From: Trichoderma breve
Taxonomy: Eukaryota > Ascomycota > Sordariomycetes > Hypocreales > Hypocreaceae
Length of the DNA stretch: 64,000 nt
Direction: 5' to 3'
NCBI RefSeq assembly: GCF_028502605.1
Contig: NC_079232.1
Coordinates: 372,001-436,000, forward strand
Part shown: one piece after another, positions 34,135 through 45,815 of the stretch
Position numbering within the stretch: the stretch's first letter is position 1
How the letters are laid out: the number at the start of each line of letters is the position of its first letter
Translations under genes and position numbers: made by a program
The notes under the pieces: generated by a model
What the model saw: only the letters and a program-made list of their open reading frames with translations
Told to the model about the DNA's origin: nothing
Databases searched by the model: none

Positions 34135-37100
34135 CTACAGCTTCCCTTCTACGGCTGATTTAATTGCTGTCGAGATTGTCAGCAAATTCGAGCCACACAG
34201 GTGTTACTAAATGACTTACCATCGCAGGAAACCTTGGCATCGCCAAACAACATCTTGGTGTTGGGCATGTAGAACATTGGGTTCGGCACATCAGCTATTT
34301 ATCGCTTATCAGTACCAGTCCAGATTAAACCGGGAATAAAACACAGAGATCAACTTACCGTAGCCACTCGCCAAGCTTCTCTTCATCACCACAACCTGCT
34401 TAGCCTTCCAGGCATGCAAAACAGGCATTCCCTCAATGGAGCTGCCCTTTTCCATAGCAATCGGATTGACCGTGTCATTGGCACCAATCACAAGGGCCAA
34501 GTCGGTTTCCGGAAAGTCGTCGTTGATCTCGTCCATTTCCAGGACAATGTCATACGGGACACTCGCTTCCGCAAGAAGAACGTTGCACTGCCCAGGCATG
34601 CGGCCAGCAACGGGGTGGATGGCGAAGCGCACAGTGATGCCCTTGGATCGAAGCGATTGGACAATGCTTGAGAGCGCATACTGTGCCTTTGCAACAGCCA
34701 TTCCGTATCCTACAATTATGATGACGGATTCGGCATTGACCAGCTGTTCCGCGACGTCTTCCACGGACGTTTCGGTTGCTTGGCCTTCTGGTTTGTACTC
34801 TAGGGCCGTCGTTGGCGATGACAAGCCTCCGAACAAGACGTTGGTCAAAGACCGGTTCATCGCAACGCACATGATGTACGATAGAATAGAACCAGAGACA
34901 CCTATCAAGGCTCCCACAGAGGTTAAAAGAGGGTTGTCCAACATGAATCCTTCTGCTACCAAGGCAAAGCCACTGTAGGCGTTCAACACGGTGATGACAA
35001 CAGGCATGTCAGCGCCTCCAATTGCAGCGGTTGTCGTGTATCCCTTAATGAAACTCAGAACCGTATTGGCTGCCAGTGCTCCAGCGGCAATCATGGGAGC
35101 ACCGGGGGCCATGGTGAGAAAAGCACCCATAGTGGCAGCATTGGTTGCCAGCAATCCAGAGTTGATAATGTGTCGGCCAGGGAGAATCTTTGGTCGAGAA
35201 CCCATGCGGCCCGCCAGCTTGAGGAACGCAACAATGGACCCAGTGAATGTTACACCACCGATTAGAACACCAAGGTAGGCAGAGACCATGTGCAAAGTCG
35301 AAAGATCAGACACGTCCGCCATGACACTTCCAATGCTGGTTAGCACGGCAGCCAAACCGACAACGGAGTGTAAAGCGGCGACAGTTTGAGGCAGATCAGT
35401 AGGAGTAATTCGTCTTCCAATCAACATACCTAGAGCATTGTCAGTAATCACGTTGTGAGAAGTTAGAATTTTGAAACTACTCACCAGCAATGGCTCCAAC
35501 AGCAGCAAGTCCGGTGAATTGTGTCAAGACCTCCGGGGAGAATCCCACGGCAGCCAGACTAGCCAACACACCGGAGCCCACGCCGAGAATACCTAGCATG
35601 TTACCCATTCGAGCGGTTGATTGAGAAGCCAAACCTGAGAGAGATCCAATGCAGAGAACAGAACTGATGAGATATCCAGCCTGGACGAGGCCAGCAGCTC
35701 CGGTAGACAAGGCGGCAATGTAGCCACCACCAAATAAGGCAGCCGGGACAGCGTAAAGCCAGGGGTACTCAGGAGGATCAGTCTTGCCTGTGCTCAGTTA
35801 GCCTCTATCTATAAACCACGATACTAAGAGCGAAGAACTTACGCTTAAACATGTCGAGCATTCGCTTGGTGATGACGAAACCACCACCAACGTTGACAAA
35901 AGCAAGCAATACGCTGAGGGCTCCCAATGATTGAGGAATGGTCTCGGGCAAAAAACCTCCACCAAGGATGAAGAGACCACCAACACCGACCATGCCAGAA
36001 ATCGCATTCGTTACGCTCATCAAAGGAGAGTGCAGCGCCGGTGCCACGCCCCAAACAACACGATAACCGATGAGACTAGCCAGGGCAAATGTAAAGGCGT
36101 TAGACATGAACAGAGGACCAGTAAACTTTCCAAGGGCCAAAACGCCTGTCATTCCAGCAGTCACAGTGGCCACTTCTCGAGTCTTTTTCTGCCAGGGGGT
36201 GAGCTCTACGGGTTCAACCACGACTGCAGCTGCAGGCTTAGCCGGTGCTGGAGGAGGAGCTGGACGGGGGGCAGGCGGAAGAATCTCTCCTTTTTGCATG
36301 ACAATGGCGCCTCGGACAACCTCGTCGGACAGGTCAATTCCAAACTCCTTGTCCTTGGGTGCCATTGACAGCAAGAGCTTGGTGATGTTGTTCGAGTAGA
36401 GGGTGGACGATTGGGTGGGCAGACGAGACGGAAGATCAGTGTATCCTGCAGTCTATGTTAACATCCATGACATGCTACAACTTAGTAATAAAAGTTCGAT
36501 CACCACATACCAATAACCTTGACGTCGTTGTGTGTAATCATCTTGCCGGCTTTGGTGGCCTCACAGTTACCACCAGCCTCGGCAGCGAGATCTACAATAA
36601 CGCTTCCGGGTTTCATAACTTCGAGCATGTCCATTTTAATCAGCTTTGGGGCAGGCTTTCCGGGAATCAGGGCTGTAGTGATGATGATGTCCACCTCCTT
36701 GGCTTGTTCCTTGAAGAGTCTCATTTCGGCTTCGATGAACTCTTTGCTCATCTCCTTAGCATAGCCTCCGGCACCAGAGCCATCCTCTTGCATGTCAACC
36801 TCGATGAATTCCGCGCCGAGAGATTCAATCTGCTCTCTAACAGCAGGACGAGTGTCGAATCCGCGGACAATGGCGCCCATGCGACGAGCAGTTGCAATTG
36901 CGCTGAGACCAGCTACACCAGCTCCAATGACCAAGACTTTGCACGGCGGGATCTTGCCAGCAGCCGTGACTTGGCCAGTGAGGAATCTGCCAAACACATT
37001 GGACGCTTCCAAGACAGCCTTGTAGCCGGCAATGTTTGCCATGCTGCTAAGGGCATCAAAGACTTGAGCACGTGAGATACGAGGGACCATTTCCATGGCA

Positions 37101-37817
37101 AAGTAAGTCGCCTTTCTAGCAGCAATCTTTGCGACGAGATCTTTGTTCTGACCAGGTTGAAGAAACGAATAGATTGTCTGATTTTCTTTGATGGCTTCAA
37201 CTTCGGCGTCGGACGGTCCACGAACTTTGAGCACGATATCGGCAGCAGACCAGATGCCCTTCGCGGAGTCGACAAGGGTAGCGCCAGCTTTTTCATATGC
37301 ATCATCCAGGAAATCAGCTTCAGCACCGGCTCCTCGCTCAACCAGGACCTTGGAGTAACCCTTTTTAAGCAGGAGAGCCACATTGGTCGGAGTCAATGCG
37401 ACTCGACGCTCTCCCGGAAAGGTTTCCCTCGGCACACCCACGGTGAGCTGACTGTAGGGCGTCGTTGGTGGCACAGGAGCAGCGGCTTCCGTCGAATACA
37501 GCTTTGGCAGTAGGACGGGCGCTCGTGCGACCGGAGACTCATGGCGAACCAGCGCCAGAGACTTGGGGGCCGCAGCGACAATAGCATTCTGTCGTGTAAC
37601 CCCGGCAGAGGCATGCCATTGACGGCGGCAGTTTAGCAGTGGCCTAACATCTATGCGCAGAGTCGAATATTAGTAAATATTGCGCAGAGCTATAATTCAC
37701 GCATAGATCAGACAGAAACTCACTTTGGATTCGAGAGCGCAGAAACCGCGACGAAGAGGCAGTGGATGGCGACAAGTAGAGCTCGGTGGCTAGGGGGCGA
37801 AGCAAAGAGGACGCCAT
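34135..37817 (-). CDS. NNT: Mitochondrial NAD(P) transhydrogenase (proton-translocating)
   Basis: An inner-membrane enzyme that uses the proton gradient to reduce NADP+ with NADH. 1105 residues from seven exons: 37817-37724, 37650-36511, 36445-35843, 35787-35485, 35429-34359, 34294-34220 and 34166-34135. Every intron falls in phase 1. The start MASSLLRP opens an Arg/Ser-rich presequence. Domain I (NAD binding) begins at [18 protein letters not shown] and contains [12 protein letters not shown] Pro/Ala-rich linker precedes domain II, with about a dozen membrane segments. Domain III (NADP binding) carries [15 protein letters not shown] and GANDTVNP. The order I-II-III in one chain is the animal-like arrangement. 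Splicing the two small last exons restores the [19 protein letters not shown] end typical of the family. Confidence 0.95.
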
Positions 37818-39181
37818 CACGAAGCGACCCTCATCTGAGGCGATTTCCACACAGCACACACGAGTTTATCTAGGTTCAAAATCTAGCTGGGCGCGTTGGT
37901 TAGAAACAGAGGCAATTATTTCCCATGAAAAAACCTCTTACCAGGTCGATTCAATTATACGGGTTCACATGGGCTGACGCCTTGATAATGCGAACAGCAG
38001 CTACCAGAGCCCATGCGAGCAGCGAGCAGCAACCAGAAGCGCTCCGTAGGTTCCGCACAAGCAGAAGCTATTCACGAAACAGCCAGACGAGTTATTTGGA
38101 AGAGGTAAAAAGAAAAAAGATGATCCGACAAGGCGCGCATGAGGAGAAGTGGCCTTTAGGCTGGCCATCCAAGAACCGCACATGCACATGTAAAAACCCC
38201 GCCCAAGCCGACTCCAAGTCGCACGACCTGGTACGTAACAGCGGCTAAAAATCACCAGAAACAACAACAATGGTGACATGACGGAGCATCTCCAGCCTCG
38301 AGTACTCGCGCGATACGAGCTTCACGGGCTGTATTGCACCGGCCGAACATGTACCTTGGCCGATCTCGAGCTCCACGGACCTTCTCTTTTCTGACGTTAC
38401 CACTAACATCCATGATCCGTCCATGGCAGAAACCATCAGGTGCGGGGTTCCAGGGGGTCTCTCCAAGATTTTTCCCGAAGCCTACAGGGGGGCAGCCGCC
38501 TGCTGTTACAGGGGCGTGAGGGGACCTTGGGGGGTTTGGGGGGCATCGATTGGGGGAGTTAGGGGAGTTTAGGGAGCTGCTCTGCCTGGGACGGGGCCGC
38601 TAAAATCCCCCACTGCGGGGGACCTATCGGCGCTAAAAGCTGGGGAAGGGCGAGTGCATTTCACGCGCGAACGGGAGGCCGGATTGGGAAGAAACGGTGC
38701 ATGGTGACAGCGCTGAGGGTGTCGAGGGAAGTCGAGTTTGTGGTTGCAAATCGACGGGATCCGATGCAGCCGAGCGTACATACGAGCTTATTTCCAGGTG
38801 GCAGGGCGTGGGATGAGCTGAGGAAGCTGGGGGGATTTGGGCGGGATGAGGGAGGATAAAAGAGGAGAGGATTTTGCCGGTGGGAAGATTGGAGAATCCG
38901 AGGTCCAAGGTATGATGACGAATATTAATTGCATGATTCTTGATTCGCAGAGATTACAAAGGAGTGTTATTAGGTCCGACTAACATTACAGTATTATTAT
39001 CCAGGTTGCAGTTCTAAGCACCTGGTAAACCACCAGACATGCACTCATCAAAGCATTCAACATCTTTAGCGGACCTGCGCATCTACATGCAAAATCATGT
39101 AGTCGTCAATCTGTAAAGGCCAAGGTCCGCTTCAAGCACCCAAAACATTAACGCAAAAATCATCATCAAACATCCCGTCCC
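37818..39181. other. Intergenic region upstream of NNT
   Basis: 1.36 kb. The part next to 37818 is the NNT promoter. A G-rich tract lies at 38521-38574. No gene is supported. Confidence 0.5.
38521..38574 (+). repeat. G-rich tract with TTGGGG/TTAGGG-like units
   Basis: Six or more runs of three to six G, separated by short T/A-containing spacers, including TTAGGGG and TTTAGGG. It fits a loose G-quadruplex pattern. The telomere-like units are few and irregular, so this is not a telomeric array. Confidence 0.45.
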
Positions 39182-39768
39182 TCACTGCAGCTGCATCTGC
39201 ATCTGGCAGTTCCCAGCGTGGCACGGAGTCTCGCAGCGGCCACGAAAGTCAGGCCCAATGTTCAAACACTTGTCACACCCACAAACAAGATCCAAATGCG
39301 AGCCAACCTCTTGGTCAGGATCGTCGCAGAGGCAGATGTAGAGGGCAGACGTGATGTTGGTGGCCGGCACGTTGTTGTCGCAGCTGGCGTTGGGCGTGTC
39401 GCAGTATGCCTCGCCCAGCTGCTTCTGAGACCACGGCTTTTCTACAGAGAAATGAGCTTCATCCAATGATGATCTTGTCAGGGTGGCTTACTCATGCCCA
39501 TCAGCACAGATGCGCAGTACGTGTAGCCGCATTCGCAGATGGGCCCGTCTGGGGTGGGCGGCGCCTTGGTCGGCTCTGGAGGCGGACCGCCCTTGGTAGT
39601 CGAAGTGGTTGTTGAAGTTGTAGGCGGAGGCTTGGGATCATCGTCTGTCTCTGGGGGAGGAGCGTGAGAAGAGAGAGGCGGAGGAGGCATGTCAGGGGTT
39701 GGAAGTTGAGGTCTGGGATTGGAGGCGGCCAGTCCGACCAAGGTGATGAGAGTGAGAGCCAGCTTCAT
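39182..39768 (-). CDS. Small secreted cysteine-rich protein
   Basis: A predicted 178-residue extracellular protein, exons 39768-39492 and 39441-39182, with a 50-nt intron. MKLALTLITLVGLAAS is a clear signal peptide. Residues about 20-75 form a Pro/Thr/Ser linker (possibly O-glycosylated). The C-terminal 100 residues hold about 13 cysteines in groups (C-E-C, C-L-C, C-G-C) and two N-glycosylation sequons (NAS, NIT), pointing to a disulfide-bonded domain. It does not match the CFEM spacing as I know it. Size, signal peptide and Cys content are those of effector-like or cell-wall-associated fungal proteins. The function is unknown. Confidence 0.8.
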
Positions 39769-40655
39769 TGTGAGTATATGTCAAAGTGCTTGGGTTGGTC
39801 GATATGATGAGTATTGCGATGATTTCACAGATGAATGAATAAGGAACAACTGCAGCCGTACTGCCGATGATGATGACTCTCGACCCATTACAGCTTTATA
39901 TATCTATTACCTGGTAGAAATATCCCTTCTTACAATTCATCTCGTCTCAATGCATCGTCTGTAGATGGCACTGAGATCTCAGCAGGTATTACAGAGTATG
40001 GAGATCAAAGGGGGATTAACTTTTAGTGTTGAGAACAAGCTATGGCTGTGACCACAGCTCGGCTCTTTTGTCCTTTCCATTCTATTTTCATCCCTTCATT
40101 CATCACAACACGCCATTTGTTGAGAACAAACATTCAACTATTGTGTAATGATCCTCTTATGGATTGTGAAACTCGTGGTGATGAGCAAACCATCTCATAA
40201 CTTCAGGTAATAGTGCTGTCAAGCCGGGAATTATTGCATCTATACAGGTAGCATAGAAGATCTGCGTTGACTATGGTATTTTGAGATAGAGAGACGTTAC
40301 ACTTGTACTCTAGTAATGTAAGAATAGAAACGGACAGGCAATCCACCGATATGAAGCAATAGCCTCTATCGCAAACAATTGATCCATCTACTCAAGTATA
40401 TAGCTGGTGCTATGTTTCGTCAATGCTTGGAAGCTGTGTATATGAACTTACCCTGCAGCATACAGTAATTGTGTACAATTCGTACTGTAAAGACTGCAAA
40501 ACACGCACCGTTGACACAGTATCAATGCCCCGCCAAAACTGCTGACTACCCCTCCACCGGCATTCGGAAGTTTCCAACTCTTCTCGAACCACCCCATTCT
40601 CCAGAAAATCTCCGTCATCACCATCCTCAAGCAAAGCAAAAGTTCCCTCCCAAAA
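39769..40655. other. Divergent promoter region of the secreted protein and HEM3
   Basis: 887 bases between divergent starts. No gene is supported. Confidence 0.5.
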
Positions 40656-41681
40656 ATGGCCGACGAACAACCACCAGCCCTCGCACAGGGTCCCACGACC
40701 ATCAGGGTCGGCACGCGAAACTCGCCTCTGGCCCTGGCCCAGGCAGACATTGTCGTGGCGGCGCTGCAATCCGTGCTGCCTGCGTATTCGTTCCCCATCT
40801 CCGGCATGACGACGACGGGCGATCGCGACCAGAACACTGCGCTGTACAACTTTGGCGGCAAGGGGCTTTGGACGACGCAGCTGGAGGACAGGCTCGAGGC
40901 AAACGAGCTCGACATCATCGTCCATTCGCTAAAGGACATGCCCACGACCTTGCCCGAGGGCCTCGTGCTGGGCTGCGTCACTAAGCGAGAAGATCCTCGG
41001 GATACGCTGGTGCTGAAGAAGGAGCTCGTCGACAAGCACGGCTGGAAGACGCTCGCCGACCTGCCTGAAGGAAGTATCATTGGCACCAGCAGCGTGCGGA
41101 GAATCGCCCAGCTCGCCCGACGATATCCCTCTCTCAAGTTCAAGGACCACCGCGGCAACATCCAGACCCGGCTGAGGAAGCTGGAGGAGGACCCGGAGCT
41201 CACGGGCATCATCCTGGCGGCGGCCGGCCTGCAGCGCATGCAGCTGGACGCTCACATCTCACAGTTCCTCGAGTCGGACAACGGCGGCATCCTGCACGCT
41301 GTCGGACAGGGCGCGCTGGGCATCGAGTGCCGAGCCGGCGACGACAAGGTGCTGGCTGCGCTCAAGATGATCGAGGACAAGAACGCCCGTCTGGCAACCG
41401 TAGCCGAGAGGAGCCTGATGCGAGCCCTCGAGGGCGGGTGCAGCGTTCCGATTGGCGTCGAGACCAAGTGGGTTGAACCGGGACAGCTGAGGCTACGGGC
41501 CACGGTCGTGTCGGTCCAGGGCACAGAGGGCGTCGATGGCGAGGCGGTCGAGCCCATCACCACGGCGGAGCAAGCCGATGAGTTTGGAGCAAAGATGGCG
41601 GCCGATCTGGTGAGCCGGGGCGCAAACAAGATCCTGGACGACATCAACAAGAACAAGCCGGCACCACCGCCACCTCAATGA
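40656..41681 (+). CDS. HEM3: Porphobilinogen deaminase (hydroxymethylbilane synthase)
   Basis: Joins four porphobilinogen units into hydroxymethylbilane, the third step of haem synthesis, in the cytosol. 341 residues, a single exon. It opens with TIRVGTRNSPLALAQ, the family's N-terminal signature, followed by TTTGDRDQ, IIVHSLKDMPT, GTSSVRRIAQL and DHRGNIQTRL, which hold the substrate-binding arginines and the catalytic aspartate region. The dipyrromethane cofactor cysteine is in LEGGCSVPIG, residue 262. The short ending is Lys/Pro-rich. GC-rich with strong codon bias, unlike the accessory genes. Convergent with GCV3. Confidence 0.96.
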   Translation: MADEQPPALAQGPTTIRVGTRNSPLALAQADIVVAALQSVLPAYSFPISGMTTTGDRDQNTALYNFGGKGLWTTQLEDRLEANELDIIVHSLKDMPTTLPEGLVLGCVTKREDPRDTLVLKKELVDKHGWKTLADLPEGSIIGTSSVRRIAQLARRYPSLKFKDHRGNIQTRLRKLEEDPELTGIILAAAGLQRMQLDAHISQFLESDNGGILHAVGQGALGIECRAGDDKVLAALKMIEDKNARLATVAERSLMRALEGGCSVPIGVETKWVEPGQLRLRATVVSVQGTEGVDGEAVEPITTAEQADEFGAKMAADLVSRGANKILDDINKNKPAPPPPQ

Positions 41682-42204
41682 TTGGAATGAATGAAATGAA
41701 GAATGACTGCTGTACAACAACAACACGGGAAGGGAAAACAAAAAGAGAGGAGAGGAAAACTGCATCGTCATAGCTCTTGATATTTGACGCCCGCTGAGAG
41801 GCCGGCCTAGCAAACCAAAAATGTATACCCTCATCTGAATGTAAAAAAGGAAGATATCGTATGAGCCCACCCACTTTGTATGTTATATGTTACCTATATG
41901 GTACACGAAATGCGACCAAGTTTCCCTAATGTTAAAAGAACCCAAAAAACCATCCATTCACCCTCCTCCCCTTGGTCAGGTTGAACTGTTTCTACGCCAT
42001 GCAAGAAATTCCCACCCCCTCATTTTCAATGAAGAAGAATTAAGAAAGAAAAGAAGAAGTAGTCTCTTTTTCTTTCCCCCCTCTCATTTCCAAGAAAAAA
42101 ACACCCCATTCTCCCCCACAATTCGAAGCCCATCGCCAAAAAAGAACCAAGCTTCGTCTAATCTTTTACCCGCAGCTATTCCCTTTCATCCTCCCCACCA
42201 AAAT
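41682..42204. other. Convergent intergenic gap
   Basis: 523 bases between HEM3 and GCV3. It contains A/G-rich and C/T-rich low-complexity stretches. No gene is supported. Confidence 0.5.
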
Positions 42205-42790
42205 TTACTCGGCAGTAAACTCCTTGTACGCCTCAGCGTCCATCAGCTCGTCAAACTGCTTCGCGCCCTCCTCATCAACCTCGACCTTGACGATCCAGCC
42301 GCCGCCAGCGCTGTCGTCCTCGGGCACCTGGTTGATGGTCGCGGGCTTCTCCTCCAGCAGGGCGTTTGTGTGGGTGACCTTGCAGCGCACGGGGGCGTTG
42401 ATGTCGCTGGCGCTCTTGACGGACTCGACGGCGCCGATGGAGTCGCCCTGGTCGGTCCATTCGCCCGCGGGGGGGAGCTCGACGTAGACGACGTCGCCCA
42501 GCTGCTCGGCGGCGTACTCGGAGACGCCGATGACGCCCGTCTTGCGGTCGGCGGAGAGGTCGATCCACTCATGGTCCTTTGTGTACTTGCGAGCAAGGCC
42601 TTAAAGAATCAATATTAGCTATTTTTTGTTCCTTTACTCTAGGTAGCTTGAGGTAGAACGAGAACGTACTCATGCGGGAGCTGGTGAAGCTCCTCACAGG
42701 CATCGACAGCCGAACCATCGGAGCGGCACGGGGCGCAAGGCGCATGGCCACAGGCCGGGCAGCGCGCAGCGAGCAAGCAATTGAAGCCAT
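42205..42790 (-). CDS. GCV3: Glycine cleavage system H protein, mitochondrial
   Basis: A lipoylated carrier that passes the aminomethyl group between the P, T and L proteins of the mitochondrial glycine cleavage complex. 171 residues, exons 42790-42670 and 42599-42205, with a 70-nt intron. The first 40 residues are Arg/Ala/Ser-rich without acids (a matrix-targeting presequence ending near VRSFTSSRM). The mature part opens with KYTKDHEWI. The lipoyl attachment site is Lys102 in GAVESVKSASD. The domain length is normal. The start MASIAC was preferred over a longer upstream frame because only it begins the presequence. Confidence 0.95.
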
Positions 42791-43558
42791 TGTGTGATAC
42801 TTGTAAAAAATAAATAACCGAAGCTGACGAATTGGGCAAACAAACAAGACGATTTGGAGAATGAAACGCAGAGAGAAGAGAAGAGAGAAGGAGGAAGAAA
42901 AAAAACTTGTATGACGCCGCCCCCGAGGGAAAACGCAATGGCCCGTTTTAGCTTATCGGAGCGCTAACACAGGCCCAAACTAACCCGGTGCTTTCCCTTC
43001 TTCCCCTCCAAAAAATGCCGGGGGAGCGAAAATCAGTACGAATTCTTTGATTCGGCTTAGTCATGTCGTGAAATCGCCGTATCAGAGCTTGAGAAAGGAC
43101 CCGACCCGATGCAAGGCGCCGACACCCGGAGAGACTGCAAAATATTATCAACTGATACCCCATAAGTACAACACGGGTAGAAGACATCAATCAGGGGATA
43201 AACAAAAAGAGGAACCAATCACGCGGTGTTTTTGCGGGTAGTGGATTGTATCGGGAAGTGCTAATTGGGTAATTATTACCATACGGGAATGTATGGGGTG
43301 GTTGATTTGATAGCGGGCTGCTGGTACGATTTTTGGCGATGGGGCTTCGGCCTCTTTTTTGGGATTTTGCTGTGAGTGAGATTCGGGGTGGGTATTTCAT
43401 GTGGTTGACGTGTATGGCAGGGCAAGGATATGAACAATGCAGTCATTCCTTCTGCAATTGAATCTCAAAAACCCAAAAAGAAGTAGAACAAGACTAAAGA
43501 GTTGAAGGATATAATAGATTGCTGATTCATGAGAGTCTCAATCTAGAAGACAACGTCC
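42791..43558. other. GCV3 promoter and tRNA-Tyr 3' flank
   Basis: 768 bases with no supported gene. The first ~100 bases are A/G-rich on the + strand (C/T-rich in the GCV3 leader), as in many fungal promoters. Confidence 0.5.
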
Positions 43559-43566
43559 AAAAAAAA
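43559..43566 (-). terminator. RNA polymerase III T-run after tRNA-Tyr
   Basis: Eight consecutive T on the - strand, six bases beyond the tRNA 3' end. Confidence 0.8.
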
Positions 43567-43572
43567 GAACCA

Positions 43573-43660
43573 TCTCCGGGGACGGAATCGAACCGCCGAC
43601 TTTTCGATGAGATGTTATCCATTACAGTCGAACGCCATGAACCAACTAGACCACCCAGAG
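43573..43660 (-). tRNA. tRNA-Tyr(GUA) with intron
   Basis: On the - strand the acceptor CTCTGGG pairs with CCCGGAG, with discriminator A. The anticodon stem TTCGA/TCGAA encloses C-T-GTA-A. A 13-nt intron follows position 37. The T-arm is GGCGG-TTCGATT-CCGTC. Without the intron 75 nt remain. All eukaryotic tRNA-Tyr genes known to me carry an intron at this place. A T8 terminator follows. Confidence 0.92.
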
Positions 43661-43997
43661 TTTTGATTGGCTGACGATGCAAGGTATTCTCCTTATCAAA
43701 GAGATGCATATCTGCATTCTGCAAAAGACGAGGATGAAGTTGTGCTGTTTGGTGACAAGGGGGGCTTGCTTGGTGCTGGGATGACTTCAATTGCTTGCTA
43801 GGTAGTTGTTGTTGTGCTGGTTGTTGATATAGAAGCTAGGTAGTAATAAGTTTGAATGAGGCGTATCATATCTTTCGAACGTGGACATCTCGAGGTTGGC
43901 AAATTGCTCTCCTCGACTGGACAAAACACACACACACAAAAGGGAATGCCGGCCAGCATCACATCACCGTGGTGCCCATGTCACATCCCACATCCCA
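43661..43997. other. Gap between tRNA-Tyr and thymidylate kinase
   Basis: 337 bases holding the tRNA upstream flank and the 3' flank of the kinase gene. A GTT/GTTG-rich stretch lies near 43804-43830. No gene is supported. Confidence 0.5.
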
Positions 43998-44994
43998 TCA
44001 CAACGCAGTCCTCACCACCTTGCCCATCTCACCCGCCTCCACCCTATCAACCCTGGCCCTGACCTTCCTCCAGATAGCCTCACTCACCTCCTCCACCGCC
44101 CTACTCGCATCCACCACCACAATATCCTCCTCATCCTGCCTCCACGACGCGCCCTCAATACCCCCCAGCTGCTGCAACAAATCCTGCCCCTTGATGTCCT
44201 TCCCGCCCATGCTCAGCGCCCAAAACAGCTCCCGCACCGTCCGCTGCATCTCCTCCTTCTCATACTTCTCGCTGCCCCAGCCGCCCCGCGCCCTCGCGGC
44301 CTCTTCGTCCAGGTCCAGGAACAGCACCACGTCTGGCCGCGGCAGCCCAGTGTCCGGGGCGCGGGCCCAGGACAGCGGCAGGTGCGGGTTCTTCTTGGCG
44401 GCTGAGTAGACGATGCCGGAGTGGTAGAAGCGGTCCGAGACGACGGTGATGCCGGCGGCGAGGTAGGCCCGGATTTGCTGGCTGTTGATATGTAAATGTC
44501 GTTTGTCTCAGCGTTTCATCACACTATACAGTAAGTAGAGATGAGAACAACTTACGCAGCTTCCCACCGGTTGGCACTAAACAGCAAATGAATCGCATGG
44601 TCACTCATATCAACATGGCTCTTCAAATAGCCATCAATCATCTGCCCAATCGGCGTCGTTCTATCTGCACAGCAAAATAACCCAAGCCTCATTAACATCA
44701 TGTCATGCCATGTCATCTCATCAAAGCTCGAAAAAGAAAAAATCTCATTCAATAAAAACAAAAAAAAAAAAAGAACTCAAAAAACTCACCCGGAAATCTC
44801 ATCACCTTGACCGGCCTCCCCTCCTCCACAAATCTCTGCTCCAGCAGCTTCACCTGCGTCGTCTTGCCGCTCCGGTCCAGACCCTCGAGCACAATGAAGG
44901 CGCCCCTCATCTTGGTCTCGGTGCTGTCATCGCCCGCCGCGGGGGACGAAGTGCCGGCGACTGCAGCGGCGGCGAGGTCGTGGATCGAAGACAT
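43998..44994 (-). CDS. CDC8: Thymidylate (dTMP) kinase
   Basis: Phosphorylates dTMP to dTDP with ATP, essential for dTTP supply. 265 residues, exons 44994-44790, 44664-44556 and 44481-43998, all junctions in frame. The P-loop is EGLDRSGKTTQ at residues 37-47. RFPDRTTPIGQMI spans intron 1 and contains the substrate-binding D-R-x-T-x-I-G motif. SANRWE and VVSDRFYHSG follow, the latter being the family's D-R-Y/F-x-x-S motif. Longer than the usual 210-220 residues because of an acidic loop near the C-terminus and about 28 extra N-terminal residues. Met29 (MRGAFIVLEG) is therefore an alternative start. Confidence 0.92.
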
Positions 44995-45815
44995 TGTTCT
45001 CAAGCTTCTTATGCCTTATTGATGTCAATATGCTGATGTTGTAATTGAGGACTGAGATTGTGCGTGTTGGTGTTGAATTGATCAGGGCAATTCATTAAAC
45101 TGCGGGCAAAAGGCTTGAGGAGTCAAAAGGTGCACCGCGTCTGTGCTGCATGAGCTTTCATCATCAATGGCATGATAAGATTGGGCGCCCGCACTGTAAG
45201 AATTTGTGGCTGAAAATGGGCGTGGCGGGCGATCAACACAGCGCTTGACCACCGCTATTAGCCTAGTAGGTACAGCTATAGCTTCCAATTCCTTGATCGG
45301 TACGGCAAAGTCATGCACAACTCGTTAGGTTGGGCTCTTACTACCATGGTTGGGCTCAGACACATCAAGTCTCATTCACGGGCACTTTACTTCACGTGGA
45401 CAAAGAATAAGGCACCGAGACTGTCTGTAGCATTCAAACAATACGATTAAATGTGCACGATACTCTTGTACTCTGGTAGGCTCTACTAACACGTACAGTC
45501 GCAAACCGGCGCATCAAGCAACAACTCCTGGTATAACCATTCCGTACCAAACCGAACCGGAAACGCCGCCCAGTCCGGGAAAAGCAAAACTGATGCGCCA
45601 AGCCACAACCTTTTTCACAGGGAGAATAAAAGGAAAGGAAGAAGAGAAGAAAATAAGAGACAAAACAAGACAAAGACACAGGTAACAGGCCGAACCAAAA
45701 CAATAACAAAACGCAAACAACACAAATGCTCAAGGCTCGCTCTTCATCCGACATACAAAAACGTACACTCATTCCCTCGTTTATAATCCGGTTGCCATCG
45801 ATGGGGGCCGCTGAT
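44995..45815. other. Thymidylate kinase promoter and 3' flank of the KEN/D-box gene
   Basis: 821 bases with no supported gene. 45590-45720 is A/G-rich on the + strand. Confidence 0.5.

Noticed and set aside
38521..38574. Interstitial telomere repeat
   Set aside because: TTAGGG-like units are only two and irregular within a generally G-rich tract.
40448..41239. 263-codon frame on the - strand
   Set aside because: Antisense shadow of HEM3, which carries unmistakable porphobilinogen deaminase motifs.
45082..45318. 78-codon - strand frame upstream of thymidylate kinase
   Set aside because: No domain or splice signals; it lies in a promoter region.
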